64,000 nucleotides of DNA from Patiria pectinifera (GCA_029964075.1 CM057147.1:11615513-11679512); one strand, 5' to 3'; shown: positions 12,214 through 24,810, numbered from the stretch's first letter. Numbers and translations: made by a program. Notes: generated by a model not told the origin, from the letters alone.

Positions 12214-12975
12214 GTAGGTTTCTTGTTTTCTATTCCTAATACAACAATTGATGAGGCTGATGAGACTCTGCCAATTTATCTATATGTATTGCAGTAAATA
12301 ATGGCCAAATCTAATGAGTACCACTCCAGAATACGAGGACACCGAAAATCGGTTCCAGTAAATTGAATGTTTTTTTTTTTACATTACTGGTGCACACGTG
12401 CCCCTGAGAGTCCATAAAGTAGTACACAAAGCTTTCGGCTTTGTCTGGAAAAAAACATTTTTGTCCCGCTGTCAGACAGCTTTTATCTTTTTACTGGATT
12501 GGAATTCACTCGTGAGTTACCGCGAGATAAAACAAAAATGGCAACATTTGCCATTTGCCTTCAGGGGCTCTTCGCTCGTATGAAACGGTCCATGTGTAGG
12601 GGTGTGCTGTTCTTTGAATTGTACCCCTGTCGTTAAAAGTTGCATGCCTTGTACTGTCCACGGTGCTGTGCACCATGCATACACGTACAGCGTGTTTGCT
12701 GCATGGGATACATTGGCGTTTTATGGTAAAACCGTATGGTGGTTGCTATGGCAGCATGCCCCAATACTGAATGTTGATATTTGTAGCAGTGCCTACTACG
12801 ACAACGAATACTTGAAAATTTGAATGTTCTAGATTAGACAACAAATTCTACTTACCCATCTTTCCAATGTTATATTCCTGTTTTCTCCAGATGAATTACG
12901 CGTAACAATGTAAGTAGTTACATTTCCATATTGCTCCCAGGATTGTTGACATTATGACCTCATTTTTTTTTCCAG

Positions 12976-13234
12976 ATTGTCCTGGTATGCAGTTTCCCAG
13001 TAACCTGACCCCTTTGGCTCACTGTGGCATCCTCAGCACTTGCTTTGGCATACAGTGCTGCCTGGATGTGAATCTTGGACCACTACATCATTCATTCAGT
13101 ACCTCTATGGTGATAGATCCATGCCTGGGCCAGCTGACGCTGCAGTTTGGCAACTGGCAGTACAGTAAATCCCTCTCACACCTGGATTTTGATACAAGTC
13201 AGGAGATCACTATCGGAAACTTTGTCATGCTCAG
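12976..13234 (+). CDS. Exon 11: A segment, unit 4
   Basis: CPGM, AHC, STCFGIQCC and DPCLGQL with IGNFVMLR at the end. The GFEKW motif is diverged to QFGNW. Phase 1 to phase 2. Sequon NLT occurs near the start. Confidence 0.88.
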
Positions 13235-13717
13235 GTAAACTGTTTTAACTCTTTAAGAATCAACTGATCCTTTAGGCTCCGCCCACTCTGTATTTACTGT
13301 ATAAAAGTCCACTGATATCATCATAAGGGCCATATGCTTTTAAAATGATTGTCAAGCTGTATGTTCTATGTATGAGATTATGGGTCCCCAAAGTGGTCCC
13401 TAAATAGTGAAAATACCAATTGTGTAGAAGTCTATGGGAATGTCTCCCTAGTGACCCATTCTCGGAAATTATTATCTGAATAAAATGAAATAAAAAAAAA
13501 TAAAAAAAACAAATATATATATATTTTTTTGCACAGGAGAAAATATAAATTACATGTAGTTTTTAATTGCCCATACTTTGTGTTATTGCAACTCTAGCAC
13601 TCTATGAGAGCCTTTTTGAGTACCAAAATTTGTAATGTCAAAAGTGCTCGTACCATCATACATAAACGTTATTTTCACAAGATGTTTCTTTTTTTGGCAA
13701 TGTGTTTGACAATGCAG

Positions 13718-13878
13718 GTACACCTTGGAGCTCATGGATGGTGAGATATCAATGAGTCTGTCCATAGATGCATGCATCGATGGTCATTGTACAGGACAAC
13801 TCATGATCTTAGATGGTGCAGTATCCCCTCTTCCTATGTGCTTCCCTAACGGGACTATCTCCTGGAAGAATTTACCAG
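13718..13878 (+). CDS. Exon 12: B segment, unit 4
   Basis: Begins RYTLEL; encodes ACIDGHC and PMCFPNGT, ending KNLPG. Phase 2 to phase 1. A Mutator-like MITE sits 53 bases downstream of the donor. Confidence 0.88.
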
Positions 13879-13930
13879 GTAGGACTAAATTGCATTCATG
13901 GAATGTTTATGTGAATTCCACTGGTTCATC

Positions 13931-14470
13931 TTCGCTCGTACCCCGCGCCCTGCAAACAGGACGCTGGGATACTCTGATGAGCTTCACATAATCTTGTGAA
14001 GGAAGTGGCCTATGACCTATGTATAAAGCATCTGGCTGCAGCTGTTCAAGACCGCAGTTAGACAATATGTGCGCAAATGTTATCCGCAAACTTTCCATAG
14101 AATTGCGCACATTCCATACTGGATGTGATTTGTGTCATTGCGGACCATGTGGACAACATTTTGAGCGTCGCATAATGTAATCCGACCGTTCGTGATTCGA
14201 AACGGAGCCTGAGCTAGTGACAGGAATTGTAAATTAACAACACAGATAGGTTTTACAGAATTTCCAACATTATTACGCTTTTCAACGAGAAAAAAATCTC
14301 TAAACTGGAATAAAAGAGTAATGAATCAGTCTTAACGGCCGTTTCAAACCTTGCAGAGTCATGACCTTGATGACGCGCAAGTCACCGGTCATGCAAAATC
14401 CAACCAATCAGAGCGTGAATTCATCAGAGTATCCCAGCGTCATGTTTGCAGGGCGGGGGGTACGAGCGAA
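13931..14470. mobile_element. Mutator-like MITE with 50-bp terminal inverted repeats
   Basis: The first 50 bases (13931-13980) and last 50 (14421-14470) are inverted copies at 48 of 50 positions, starting TTCGCTCGTACCCC. A perfect 9-bp duplication TGGTTCATC flanks it (13922-13930 and 14471-14479). Long termini and a 9-bp duplication point to a Mutator-like family. No ORF of note inside. Confidence 0.88.
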
Positions 14471-15560
14471 TGGTTCATCTGGAACAGTTGATTATGATTT
14501 AAACTTATTGGAGAACTTGAGTTTCCATAGACGATACGTCACTTTGTGTGCACCCGACAACATGAGCAGGCGTACAGATATGCTGCCACATCTTGTGGTC
14601 AGTGTTGGTCAATGGCCCTTACATTTGAGCTCCTCTACATCTTGTTTCAAGTTAGTATCGCTCTTTAGTCATGGAAACAGTTGGACAATTAATTGAGGGC
14701 TATTTCCATGAAACAAGTTTGTATATTTCTATGGTTTTAATGTGTCATGAAATGGGTTGAGATTGTTTGAGGCAAGTGTGATCAGTTTCATTCTGAGACT
14801 CAGCTGCACTCGTATCTAAGATGTCTTTTCAACCTCCCGGACCCCTTATGTGCCCCCCCCCCAACAACAAAAAAAACTTTCCCCTTTTTGTCGTTTTATT
14901 ATGCTGAGTATATGAGTATTTTTTAAAGTACGTATATGAACTGACAAAATGTAGTTGGCCGATCCATTAAACCCTACCGCGCACCAGGTAACAACACCCA
15001 CACCTCTCCATTGCACACTACATGTTCTAGCTGAGCCCGTCAATATTCACACATTCACAAATGTCAGACTTTTTGCAAGCATATCAGACAGTTATCATGG
15101 CTTTGATTGGTCAGAATATCTTGAGGCAGGGCTTATTGTGTCAGTTTATTGCTATACATAGTAGCTAGCTAATAAGAGATGGTTCTCCATGAATGTGCCC
15201 AAACAGCTTATTTATTTTACCCAATCCTTTGGGCTGCATGTGCAAACAAGAGAGGCTGCTTTTCAATTACTTTTGAGAGCCTAGTGGATGGGACACACGC
15301 GCGTGTGCAGACAGGTTTGTGCGTGTAAAGCACGAAGTACGCACAACTATTTTTTTCTTCTTCTGAATGTTCATTTAAGCTATAGCATCTTCACATGAAC
15401 GTCAAGCATCACCGACAATCAAATGTCTCTCCTCAGTGGTCTTTCTCACCTCTCCCTATTTTACCACGGAGGGGACACTTGTAGACAGAGCCAATTGTGG
15501 TATGTTGACATTGTGTTTCACTGACATCAAATAATGCAGTGTTTGTTTTATTACTGCTAG

Positions 15561-15692
15561 GTATAACCTCAATCTCTCAGCTGGCAAGCTTAGATGCTGG
15601 ATTTGAGGCTGTGGCTCAGGCTCTTGGCTTACCATCTCGTCTAGTCTCGGCCTCACCTTGCCCACCTGTGATTCAGCCTAGTCAGTCTGGAG
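15561..15692 (+). CDS. Exon 13: L segment, unit 4
   Basis: Encodes GITSISQLASLDAGF, a leucine/alanine-rich helix, and ASPCPPVIQPSQSG. Acceptor CTGCTAG, donor G|GTAGGG, phase 1 to phase 1. Confidence 0.87.
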
Positions 15693-17002
15693 GTAGGGGT
15701 ATTAGTATTATCCCGTGACCATAAAAGGGCTTTAAGTTAAGCTAATTGAGGTGCCCATTGGTGGATCGGTTTCTTAATCACTGTGATGCTTCAAACATCC
15801 AAGGCTTGCTTCCATAAGATTTCGCACAATGCTTGTACTTTAGTGACATGTGTTTATTGATATTTTCAAAGCGAACGAAATACACATGCAGATGGAAATC
15901 CGAGATCCATGCGATTGGCACTAGGGAGTGGAAGCCTTCCTGTACATTTATTAAGCTATCAAGAAATGTCAGAGTAGACCCAATGGCAAAAAGTGGATCT
16001 GTTTATTCAAATAGCCATCCCTATGTTTTATTACTGGAAAAACTCCATTTTATCAACTGTATCACCTATAATCACCTGGAAAAAAAAGAAAGGGGAGGGC
16101 ATTTTATATGCAGGGGGCATCAAGGACTGACCACCCTCCACCTTTATCTCATGGAATTAAAATAAAATATGTTTTAATCAATTATTATAACTTCTGGCTC
16201 GGAGTTGCAAGCCATACATCCACACCCCTTACAGGGCTGCCAGCTTTTCGGCTTAAGCCATAATTTCGGCTTGTTCATGTTTTGGTTGAAAATCTGTTAT
16301 TTCATTTCAATCCTTCACAGGCCAGACAAAATTAATCCTTTTGTTGCACCCACGAACAAAATAAACATAACAAGTAGATCTATGTATGTTCGTGGAACAG
16401 AACATAGGGCTTTTCCACATTTTGAGTTTTTCTATGTTTGTGGCTTGTTTTGCGTCGTAAATGATCAGTTTCATGCAAGACAAAAGTTTCATGACAATTA
16501 GATATTTAGTTCTTTATAAATAACTTTTTATGACATCGTAATGACGTCACAAGTTATTTTTATAAATTTGTGCTCGTAATCATGACCTATCAAACATGTT
16601 ACAAAGTGAAATAAGATGTTAGCAGGATTTGTTTGCTAGGCATTCCTTCCTTGCACTGGCATTCCTTCCTTAGAGATAACACCGATTTTCTCACTAGGAG
16701 TGGAAGTACCAAAGGTCAGATCCCCTGTTTTCCAGCAAATCCTGAATTTGCCGCTCTAAAAGACCCCACTACCAATTTCCTGAGAAAAAATAAGGTTTCA
16801 TTTTCCCTTTTGGATTAAACTTAACTAAAAGTGTTTCAAAATCGGAATCCTTGTTCACACTGCTTTTTTGTTTTTCAATTTCACATTTTCATGAACTGGA
16901 ATTGTGCCTCATGTTTCTCAGACAGTGAATAAACAAAATTACACTTGTGATTTTCATTTAACTATAGTCAATGTTTCTTGTTTTCCCTCTTGTTTCCTGT
17001 AG
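15693..17002. other. Intron 13, nothing recognised
   Basis: 1.3 kb of AT-rich sequence with an A-rich tract near 16080 and a short palindromic stretch around 16520-16570 containing TGACGTCA. No exon motif or transposon was identified. Confidence 0.5.
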
Positions 17003-17207
17003 TGTGTCCACACCTCCCCTCTCTGCCCACACTTCAATCAGGGGGTGTATGTCACTATTCAGATGCCTGCCTAGGGGTGGAGTGTTGTCTAGCAGTAGAT
17101 CTCGGCATCATCAGTCGCACCCTGAGGGCCTGGCTGATTGTAGACCCCTGTGATTTCAAACTGAGTGTTGGATTTGAGAACTGGAGTTACAATGTCACCC
17201 TTTTAAG
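17003..17207 (+). CDS. Exon 14: A segment, unit 5
   Basis: CPHL, GVC, DACLGVECC and DPCDF with GFENWSYNVTLL; sequon NVT. The exon stops before the YxWG motif at a phase-2 intron, a position unique to unit 5. Confidence 0.88.
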
Positions 17208-17220
17208 GTATGTAGTTTGT

Positions 17221-17695
17221 TGTGTCGCCCCAACGAATGTTTCGGGAGACACGTACCAGTCATCAATTCTGTATGTTCGCCCATCCGTACGTCAGTATGT
17301 CTGTCTGTCCGTATGTTAAAGTTTACGTTTAAGTTTTTCAAATTACTGTCATTGCCAAAGTATTCACAGGAATTCCATTAAACCTTAGACACAAGGGTAA
17401 TTGAGTACAATGCAATTCACAGACGTTTAGGTTACGTTTTTCACAAACATGTATAACTTCTCTACGCTTTCATGGATGTTGATGAAACTTGGATGCAGTG
17501 ACCCTTGGGTGGGAATTAGGCACAAGTCTTCATCGGATGATTAAGGTCAAAGGCCATGTAGGGGTCATTGTTGATGAAGCAATGGTACGTTTTCCACAAA
17601 CTTGGATCCAGTGACCCTTGGATGGGAAGACATTTGACTTTTCTTCTGAACACAAAACACAAATATAGGGATCGCCCGCGGAAAAGGGCGACACA
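17221..17695. mobile_element. Possible small transposon with 10-bp inverted ends
   Basis: TGTGTCGCCC at 17221-17230 is matched by GGGCGACACA at 17686-17695. The interior has repeated CAGTGACCCTTGGxTGGGAA and GGTCAAAGGCCATG motifs of a type often seen in marine invertebrate repeats. No target duplication was confirmed. Confidence 0.4.
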
Positions 17696-17859
17696 TGCGG
17701 TCCACGGACCATTTGTTTTGTGGGCTATTCATTGCAATCCAAAATGGTCAACATTGAAACCTGCTCGAAAAATGAAGTTAACTTTTCCAAATACTCAAAA
17801 TTTTACATGGAGATAATACTGTGAGTGATTGTAATACAATATGTTTTAAATGTCTGCAG

Positions 17860-18125
17860 TTACAAGTGGGGCAAAGTGACAAGGGAAAGACTGAGTGATG
17901 CCGTCTTGCTCACCTTCACAATCGACAAGACCACAGACAACCGAAACTTCCTCCTCTCCTTCTCTCTGCAACTCTGCATCGCTGGAGTCTGTGCTTCTGA
18001 CATTGTCATCCTTCAGGACTTCACAGCACCGATACCATTCTGTAATCCCAACGGCACTTTGGAGTGGGCTCAAGACTTGGGTAATCTTACAGTACAGGAG
18101 GCACGGATCATGGGAAGGGGGATAG
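17860..18125 (+). CDS. Exon 15: end of A, B and start of L, unit 5
   Basis: Starts SYKWGK (end of A), then B with LCIAGVC and PFCNPNGT, then the start of L. No intron lies at the A/B junction or at the usual B/L glycine. The donor G|GTGACC at 18126 is chosen because it joins exon 16 in frame as GDIGDYASGL. Phase 2 to phase 1. Confidence 0.83.
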
Positions 18126-18361
18126 GTGACCTTGTATCCTTTCTAGGCGATTGCGGAAAGCATGTTTTTATTTGTTTGTTCAAAGAATTGTGAACAAAAA
18201 GTAGTTTCAAGACCCTCTTCACCAACCGGCATTTGCCTAGATGTCTAGCAAAACAAAATAAATCAACAAAAAATAAAAAAATAAAAAAATGACAGAACAA
18301 AATGCAGTCCTACACAAAATTTGAAGTTGCATATTATCGCTATTAATCTGTTTCTGAGTAG

Positions 18362-18478
18362 GTGATATTGGGGATTATGCTAGTGGCCTTGTGGTGAACC
18401 GTCTAAGTGTCAGCGCTGATGTTCTCCTACCTCAACCATGCAGTGGTCCACCAGAACAAATCACACCAGCAACCACAG
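18362..18478 (+). CDS. Exon 16: rest of L, unit 5
   Basis: Encodes GDIGDYASGLVVNRL and QPCSGPPEQITPATTG. The donor is CAG|GCAAGT, so the following intron is GC-AG. Phase 1 to phase 1. Confidence 0.82.
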
Positions 18479-18987
18479 GCAAGTTTATGGGCATAGACCA
18501 AAGCACATGCATTATCAACTTTAGATAGATTTGAGGACAAGTCTATCCAAAGTATTAGCAGGCGCTGTGCATTGTGCTTATCTTTAATTCCTGGCCTCAG
18601 CATTTATAATGGCTTGACTATTTATATGATTATGGTTATTCATTTATGCACCTGCATTACGTTTCCATAGAGAGGGCCAATGAAAGCCCACCTATATTGC
18701 GTTGGAAGCATCCATTACTAGAGTGGGGATATTTTTCACTTGATCCATGCAAATATAAATATTCATATTCTTAGCCAATCAGAGTGCTCCGTCCAAATCT
18801 AGTAGCAAGTCCCATGCGGTGTGTACAAAGCAGGGTACAGAATGGACTCTTCTCTACAGTGCATTGCCCATATTGTTTCTTATTTTTGTTCAAATGTTTA
18901 GTTTCAGCCAGCAATACAAGGGCACAGTGTGGTCTTTTTAACCATTATCTTGTAATACAGTATAATAATGTTTTGTGTTTTTGACAG

Positions 18988-19200
18988 GCTGCAGTTTCCT
19001 TGCCGTACCATCAGCTGTCGCACCATTCTGTTCCCTGGATCAGTCCTGTCTTGGGGTTGGTTGTTGCTTGAACTTTGACCTGGGCATAGTTCAGAGGTCA
19101 TTTTCTATCTGGGTCAAGCTGGATCCCTGTGCTCGCACTTTCTCATTTGGATTTGAGAAATGGAGTCATGTTGAGACGATTGCCATACAAGTACTGCAGA
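18988..19200 (+). CDS. Exon 17: A segment, unit 6
   Basis: CSFL, PFC, QSCLGVGCC and DPCARTF with GFEKWSHVETI. The WG motif is lost. Phase 1 to phase 1, donor A|GTAAGA. Confidence 0.88.
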
Positions 19201-19691
19201 GTAAGAAATATTCCATTGTCAACCTTTTTGTTTCAAAAGATGTTTTTCCCAATTAAATTGTTCAAATAGTGTAGCCAATATTAACCAAAATAACTTATGA
19301 TTGAAATAGTGATTTTTATAATGAAGTTCGCTCACTGATTTGCTAGAAATATCCTGCTTGAAACATTTCCCTTTTGTTTTCTTGGTTCTTGGTTGGTTCT
19401 TCTCCTAAATACTCCGCAATTTGTCTCCTGTCTATCTTTTGTTGTCCTCTTGCGACGTATTCCTGGCGCGTGTGTTGCTTCCATAACAATACAACACTTT
19501 CAACCTGTGTGCATTCATTCTGAGACTGGTTGCTTTTTTGTTGGATATAAACAAGTGTTTCCAATGTTGTCTCTGTTGAAAGTGAACTTTTTCCAAAAAG
19601 AAACTTTCAACTAACACTTGCATAGTGGTTTGAGATCCCAGCTAGTGTTTAATGAGAAACTTTGTGGTTTTTTTGTTTCTTATCTCCCCAG

Positions 19692-19731
19692 CTCATTCCT
19701 TTGAGAAAAACCTGGGAGTTCTGAAAATCAG
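19692..19731 (+). CDS. Exon 18: end of A segment, unit 6
   Basis: A 40-base microexon encoding about 13 residues, HSFEKNLGVLKIR. It occupies the place of exon 8 in unit 3, but its sequence is diverged. Acceptor CCCCAG, donor AG|GTAAGA, phase 1 to phase 2. Confidence 0.72.
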
Positions 19732-20848
19732 GTAAGATCGATCATACTTAGGTATGGTAATTTAAAATGCGCCACTATCCAATTAAAAATTATGCTCATG
19801 GCGCAAGAACAAAATGTTCTGTGACATCGTGCAACATAGTAAATCAGTAAAATGTGCCACTCCTGGAGTGCATCATCCGTTCTTGATATCCAATAATAGA
19901 AGATCACAGATCAGTTCAAAGATCAAAGGAAAATGCAATTCACATGGTTTGGTCTAAACTTTGTAGAAGTACATGTAAGAACAACCATCTCGACAATTCA
20001 GTACTGGAAGCTCTGTGGTGGAACTTAGTACTAGTGATGCGGGCAACTTATAATTAGTACTTCAGTTCAAAACTACAGTAACATAGCATGAAAGGCAAGA
20101 GATACAGTCATTTGACAGGTTGCGACTTGGTCTAAACTTTTTAAGGAAAAAATTAACCTTTAACCTAGGAAAACAAGTAAGATAGGGGTAATATCAAACA
20201 AACTGTATGAGTATTGGAGGTTCAAATTTGGAGGCAGAGACAGATTAACTTGAGCAGTTTTTCCTAACGGTCTGTCTCTGACAGAGCCGAGTAACCAAGT
20301 GAAAGGACCGGTCACTTAACTAGATATTCCCTCCCCAAGGACATGTAGTTGACTGCAAGTTCTGCCGCCCACTCACACTGCCAAACAACGAGCCAATTTT
20401 TCATTACCCGTCAAATAGGCCGGTGCGGACTAAGAAATAAAAAATGGGGGCCATACAATTCCATCCCGTTACACATTTAAATATAACCAAACCAAGATAT
20501 TGTGAGTACTCTGGAATTATTAAGTCTTCAGGGCAACTTTATATTGAGAAACCGGTGAAAGATTAGGAATAGCGAGAGGCAGTTTGTTCCAAATATAAAG
20601 ATAAATGTCACCGATGGTATCAGTGACCAACTTATGGTCTGCTTCACACTCAACTTCAGACCAAAGACAAGCAGAAAGCAACCAAGGATAATTTTCCTTT
20701 ACAGGAAGGATGATATTAATAGCCTATGTCTTTCATACCTCTTTCTTCAGCAGTAATACTGATCAACAATCAGTCCAAAACAACTGGAACGTGTTCGAGT
20801 CTGAAATAACTACATGTAGCTTGATAAATAAGCACATACCTTTTAAAA

Positions 20849-22130
20849 TGTCCAGGACCAAATCAGTCAAAAACCATGGGTTACAGGAAAAGAGACAGCT
20901 GTCAAAACAAAGACTGTATAACAGAGCAAAGTCAACCCAGATATCACGTGATTGGTGAAACTTCCGTACCTTCCAGAAGGAGTAACAGAAGAAATGCAGA
21001 TGAAACTATGGGTCATTCCAAAACAATATGTTCAGTGATAATTCTGATACGTCAAACAAATCATTCCGGAAATGTATTAATGCCCAAAAAAACAGGGGCC
21101 TACTACCATCTCTTCTCTTAAGGCAGGTGGCAAAGTTATCTTTGATAGCAAGGGAAACGCGACTACATTTAATTACCAATTCCCGTCTGTTTTCACATGT
21201 GAAAGAGTCTCAACCATGCCAGAGCTAGGCCAGTCTGTATTCTTTTCAATGGACCATATAAATGTCACACATGATGGGGTTATCAAGCTCTTGCAATTTT
21301 TGGAAATCCAAAAGGCAACTGGGCCTGATACTATTCCTGTCCGACTGCTGAAAGAGTTCACTGATAAGATTTCTCCAGTCCTCACAGTATACATCTTCCA
21401 AAAAAATCCTAAGGACACAGGCATTGTTCCATCAGACTGGAGCGTTGCTAACATTTCACCCATCTTTAAGAAAGGAGATGGGAGTGTGCCGTCCAATGAC
21501 TGCCCAGTCTCAATAACATCAACTTTAAGCAAGCTCTTGGAGCGCATCATCTTCAGCAACATCATGGAACATTACAATCAACATCACATTCAACATGGTT
21601 TTCGTCCAGGGCATTCCTTTGAAACACAATTGATAATAATAACTGAAGATCTAGCCAAGTCCATCAATGATTATGAACAAGTTGATGCCATTGTACTAGA
21701 TTTTCCAATACGTTCGAACGTTTACCACATCAACGGCTCATTCGGAAACTAGATAACTATGGTATCAGAGGCCCTCTCCTGTTGTGGGTAGACAATTTCT
21801 TAACTCAACGATCCTAACGGGTTGTCATCGATGGTCAATCTTCTGAGTGGGTACCCATTACATCCAGGGTACCCCTGGGTACCGTGCCGGGACCACTCCT
21901 TTTCGACTCATTTATCAACGATTTGCCATCTGGTACCACCTCCAATACGAGCAGCAGAATTTTGGAGTCTTTGTAGACGAACAAGTTGGTTGCGGGGTAG
22001 ATGATTCAATAGAGAGTTAAAGAAATCCAAACGGTTGTAAAAAGGGCAGGCACACATGTAATCAAGATGGGCAGCTGTCCGTATACTTTTGCAACATCCC
22101 TGGCAGAACTCGACGCAAAACTGCTTGAGT
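20849..22130 (+). pseudogene. Degenerate CR1/L2-like LINE reverse transcriptase
   Basis: Conceptual translation in shifting frames gives QRLYNRAKS, IFDSKGNATTFNYQFPSVF, KATGPDTIPVRLLKEF, ISPIFKKGDGSVPSND, HGFRPGHSFETQL, VPLGTVPGPLLFDSFINDLP, the ordered motifs of a non-LTR reverse transcriptase. Stops and frameshifts break it, the catalytic xADD is decayed to VDE, and the endonuclease is absent. It lies in the sense direction inside intron 18 and is inactive. Confidence 0.85.
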
Positions 22131-22399
22131 GAATTTAGCTTTTTTTTAAGGGAATCATCACATGCTTGAAATGGGAGTTGGTCTGTGGGGTTACAAATTA
22201 AATTCCCTTTTAACTGCTCTGACTCTGCAACTGCTTAAAAACCGTAGTTAAAAAAACAACACCTTGTGATGTGGTATTTGAGTGCAAAGATTGGTTATTT
22301 ATATCACACGAGTGTTATTGGGCCACAGAATAATGTTATGCGTCTGTGTCCCATATGCTACGAGCCTAAGTCAAAGTGGGATAACGAACTTATCTTTAA

Positions 22400-22847
22400 C
22401 CCTCAAAGGGCCGGGTTATTCTGACCATCTCTCAGCCGGCTCCCCCGCCCCCAAGATCTAAGGCATCGATTGACGAAAACATTGAAATCTCACAACATGC
22501 ATTGATTAACTCATCATAAACATACCCTAGACATTTCATAACTCTGGGTCAAAGGGTTTTGGAATTATGCTAATTAATTATTCATATGTACGAATGGTAA
22601 TTCTGCTCTGTGTACACGACGTATACGGGAAAATTCAGTTTTCACGGCGTTTTTCGTGGCGCCGGAAAATGTTTCGCTACGCGGCAACCCGTGGTCCAAT
22701 TTTTATGTTTTTGGTATCAAAACATGCGCAAAGCTTGAGGCAAAAAAGTCACAACAGTTCGGGTAGCGAAAAAAATTCCAAGGCTATCGTGGACAAAGTT
22801 GGTGAGGGGGACAGATTCCAAACACCCCCCCCCCGGCTTTTTTAGGG
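22400..22847. mobile_element. piggyBac-like MITE
   Basis: Flanked by TTAA at 22396-22399 and 22848-22851. Ends CCCTCAAAGGGCCGGG (left) and CCCTAAAAAAGCCGGG (right, reverse complement) are imperfect inverted repeats starting CCC, as in piggyBac elements. 448 bases, non-coding. Confidence 0.75.
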
Positions 22848-23344
22848 TTAAGAAAACTTGACACCCAGCAAAAATGCAACATGCAAGCTGGGATAATTTT
22901 TTAGTGGTCATCCATTTACAGCTAGGCGTGCAAATGTGGCACGTAAACACATGCATCTTGGAAAAGCACAATACAATGAGTGTACGGTAAGAGGATAATA
23001 TCACACTAATCTTGCAATGCATCGACCAATAAGGATTGAGGATTCAAGGTTGCTAGAAAACAAAAGTCTTTCTCACACCTACTGTATGATATAAGTGACA
23101 GACTTCATTGCTGACACGCTTCACTCAGCGTACTGTGCCGGTATGTACATGACAGCAGCGTATGTCAAAAACACAGAGAATCCTTGACAGCGCATTACTC
23201 AATGCATGTGATGTGAACAATAAATATGTAAACTGAGGCTCTGGGTACTTTTTTTCCCTCACCACATGAAAGAACACTTGGTTTCTTAGTTTCCATGCTA
23301 CATTTGACTTGAACATTCCTCTACAATTGTCTCTATGCACGTAG

Positions 23345-23527
23345 GTATGATGTAGAGCGGCCCCACAGTACTATCTATGATGTGGATCTAGACATCAGCT
23401 TGTGTTGGCAGGGTACGTGTGATGAACCCATCGTCATTCTCAGAGATGTGATGTTTTCAGAATCTGAGTGTGCTGTTCAAGGAGGAGGCAGCAGCTCGAG
23501 AAGGAAGAGAAGAAGTGCGGACGACCT
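23345..23527 (+). CDS. Exon 19: B segment, unit 6, with furin-type site
   Basis: Encodes RYDVERP and LCWQGTC, then SECAV in place of PLCN, a glycine/serine run and the polybasic stretch RRKRR followed by SADD (basic codons 23499-23513). RKRR-S fits the furin consensus RxK/RR. Phase 2 to phase 2, a change from the phase-1 exit of the other B segments. Confidence 0.85.
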
Positions 23528-24232
23528 GTAAGTGGACTAAAAAAGTGTTCAATCAGCACATAAGCTATTTCATTTCAAAAGTAAGGTGGACACTGCACAC
23601 TTCTCATGAGCAAATGTGTAAAGTTAAAGGAATCTAAAAAAATAATGCAGCGTGACGTTGCGAACAACAAAAAACTTGTTGATAGCAAGTTTTTTTCTTC
23701 AGAGGCTATTGTTGTTGTAAGCATAAAGAGTGAAGCCCTACCTTTTTTGATATACATGTTATCCATTTTTATATGCCTCCACTATCTCTCCGCAATCTCC
23801 TACACTGCCACAGGTTAAGACCAAAATGTTTAGCCCAAATGTATTACACTGTATTACATTGTATTTATTCCCTGATATATCCATAAATTGTACAGTGCTG
23901 GGAAGGTTTTTGGTGGTAGAGGGAGTAACAGGCAGGATAGTTCCAGAGCCGTATATAGACAGACTTGCGACAAATTCAGACTCAGCGTGCGACTACTGTG
24001 TACGAATTATATATGTGCACTGATGCTTAATCCACCATTTTGGTTCCAAACAGTGCGACCCTTATGTCGCAACTCTCTGTATATACGGCTGTGGGTAATT
24101 CGGGGCGATATGTGGACTAATTGCTGTTGCCAGGTGATTGGTATTTAAGGCTTTTATTTGTGAAAAGTTTTAGATTTTATATTAAAAATTAAGCATTTTA
24201 AGAAAGGCCATTGAGAATGTAACTGGCTCAAG

Positions 24233-24642
24233 AACGGGGTGCTGTGGTCCGATGGTTACGGTGTTCGATTCGTGTGCCGTGGTTCATGGGTTCGAATACA
24301 TGGTGCTTGTGCTCTTTAGCAAGGCACTTAACCATCATTGCTTCGTCCTTTGGATGGGACGTAAAGCCGTAGGTCCCGTGTGTTGTGTAATGCACGCTTA
24401 AGAACCCAGTAACACTTATCGCTATTAAGAGAGAAGGGGTTTGCCCCGGTGTTTCTGGCAGTGGCTGCAATATGTGCCGCAGCACCTTGTTAACCCTTAG
24501 GTTACATAATGGGTCTCATATTTCTCATTGACGTCATTTACCTGTCTCTAAAAATAGACATAAATTCCAGCGACTTGAGTACCTATTTGTTGGTAGATAC
24601 GTGCATTATATAAGACTCCGGTATTATTATTATTATTATTAA
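24233..24642 (+). repeat. tRNA-derived SINE
   Basis: Has an A-box-like TGGTCCGATGG and a B-box-like GGTTCGAATAC about 40 bases apart, a long unrelated body with GCAAGGCACTTAACC, and an ATT repeat tail. The body and tail exclude a functional tRNA gene. Confidence 0.75.
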
Positions 24643-24810
24643 GAATAACTGTCCTTCACAAGGTAGAGGATGTCATTTCAGGGAAGTTTTAGACACTTTT
24701 TGTTAAGGTGGCTTGACAATACTTTTCACCATCACATCTCAGACCCACAGCCTGATTTGGAGGTATTCATTCTTATTACCATTTTCTTGGTGAACTCCAT
24801 GTAATGCTAG

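Larger units (their letters stand above)
11356..13717. other. Introns 9-11, no named element
   Basis: Outside exons 10 and 11 (12076-12213 and 12976-13234) this stretch shows only AT-rich intron sequence, with poly-A and TATATA simple tracts around 13490-13530. Confidence 0.5.

Noticed and set aside
12892-12910. Possible microexon after a CTCCAG acceptor (DELRVTM)
   Set aside because: Exon 10 joins exon 11 in frame without it, and its phase would break the junction.
21173-21565. Minus-strand open frame of 130 codons
   Set aside because: It is the antisense shadow of the LINE reverse transcriptase.
24233-24330. tRNA gene candidate with A and B boxes
   Set aside because: No cloverleaf can be drawn and it continues into a SINE body with an ATT tail.
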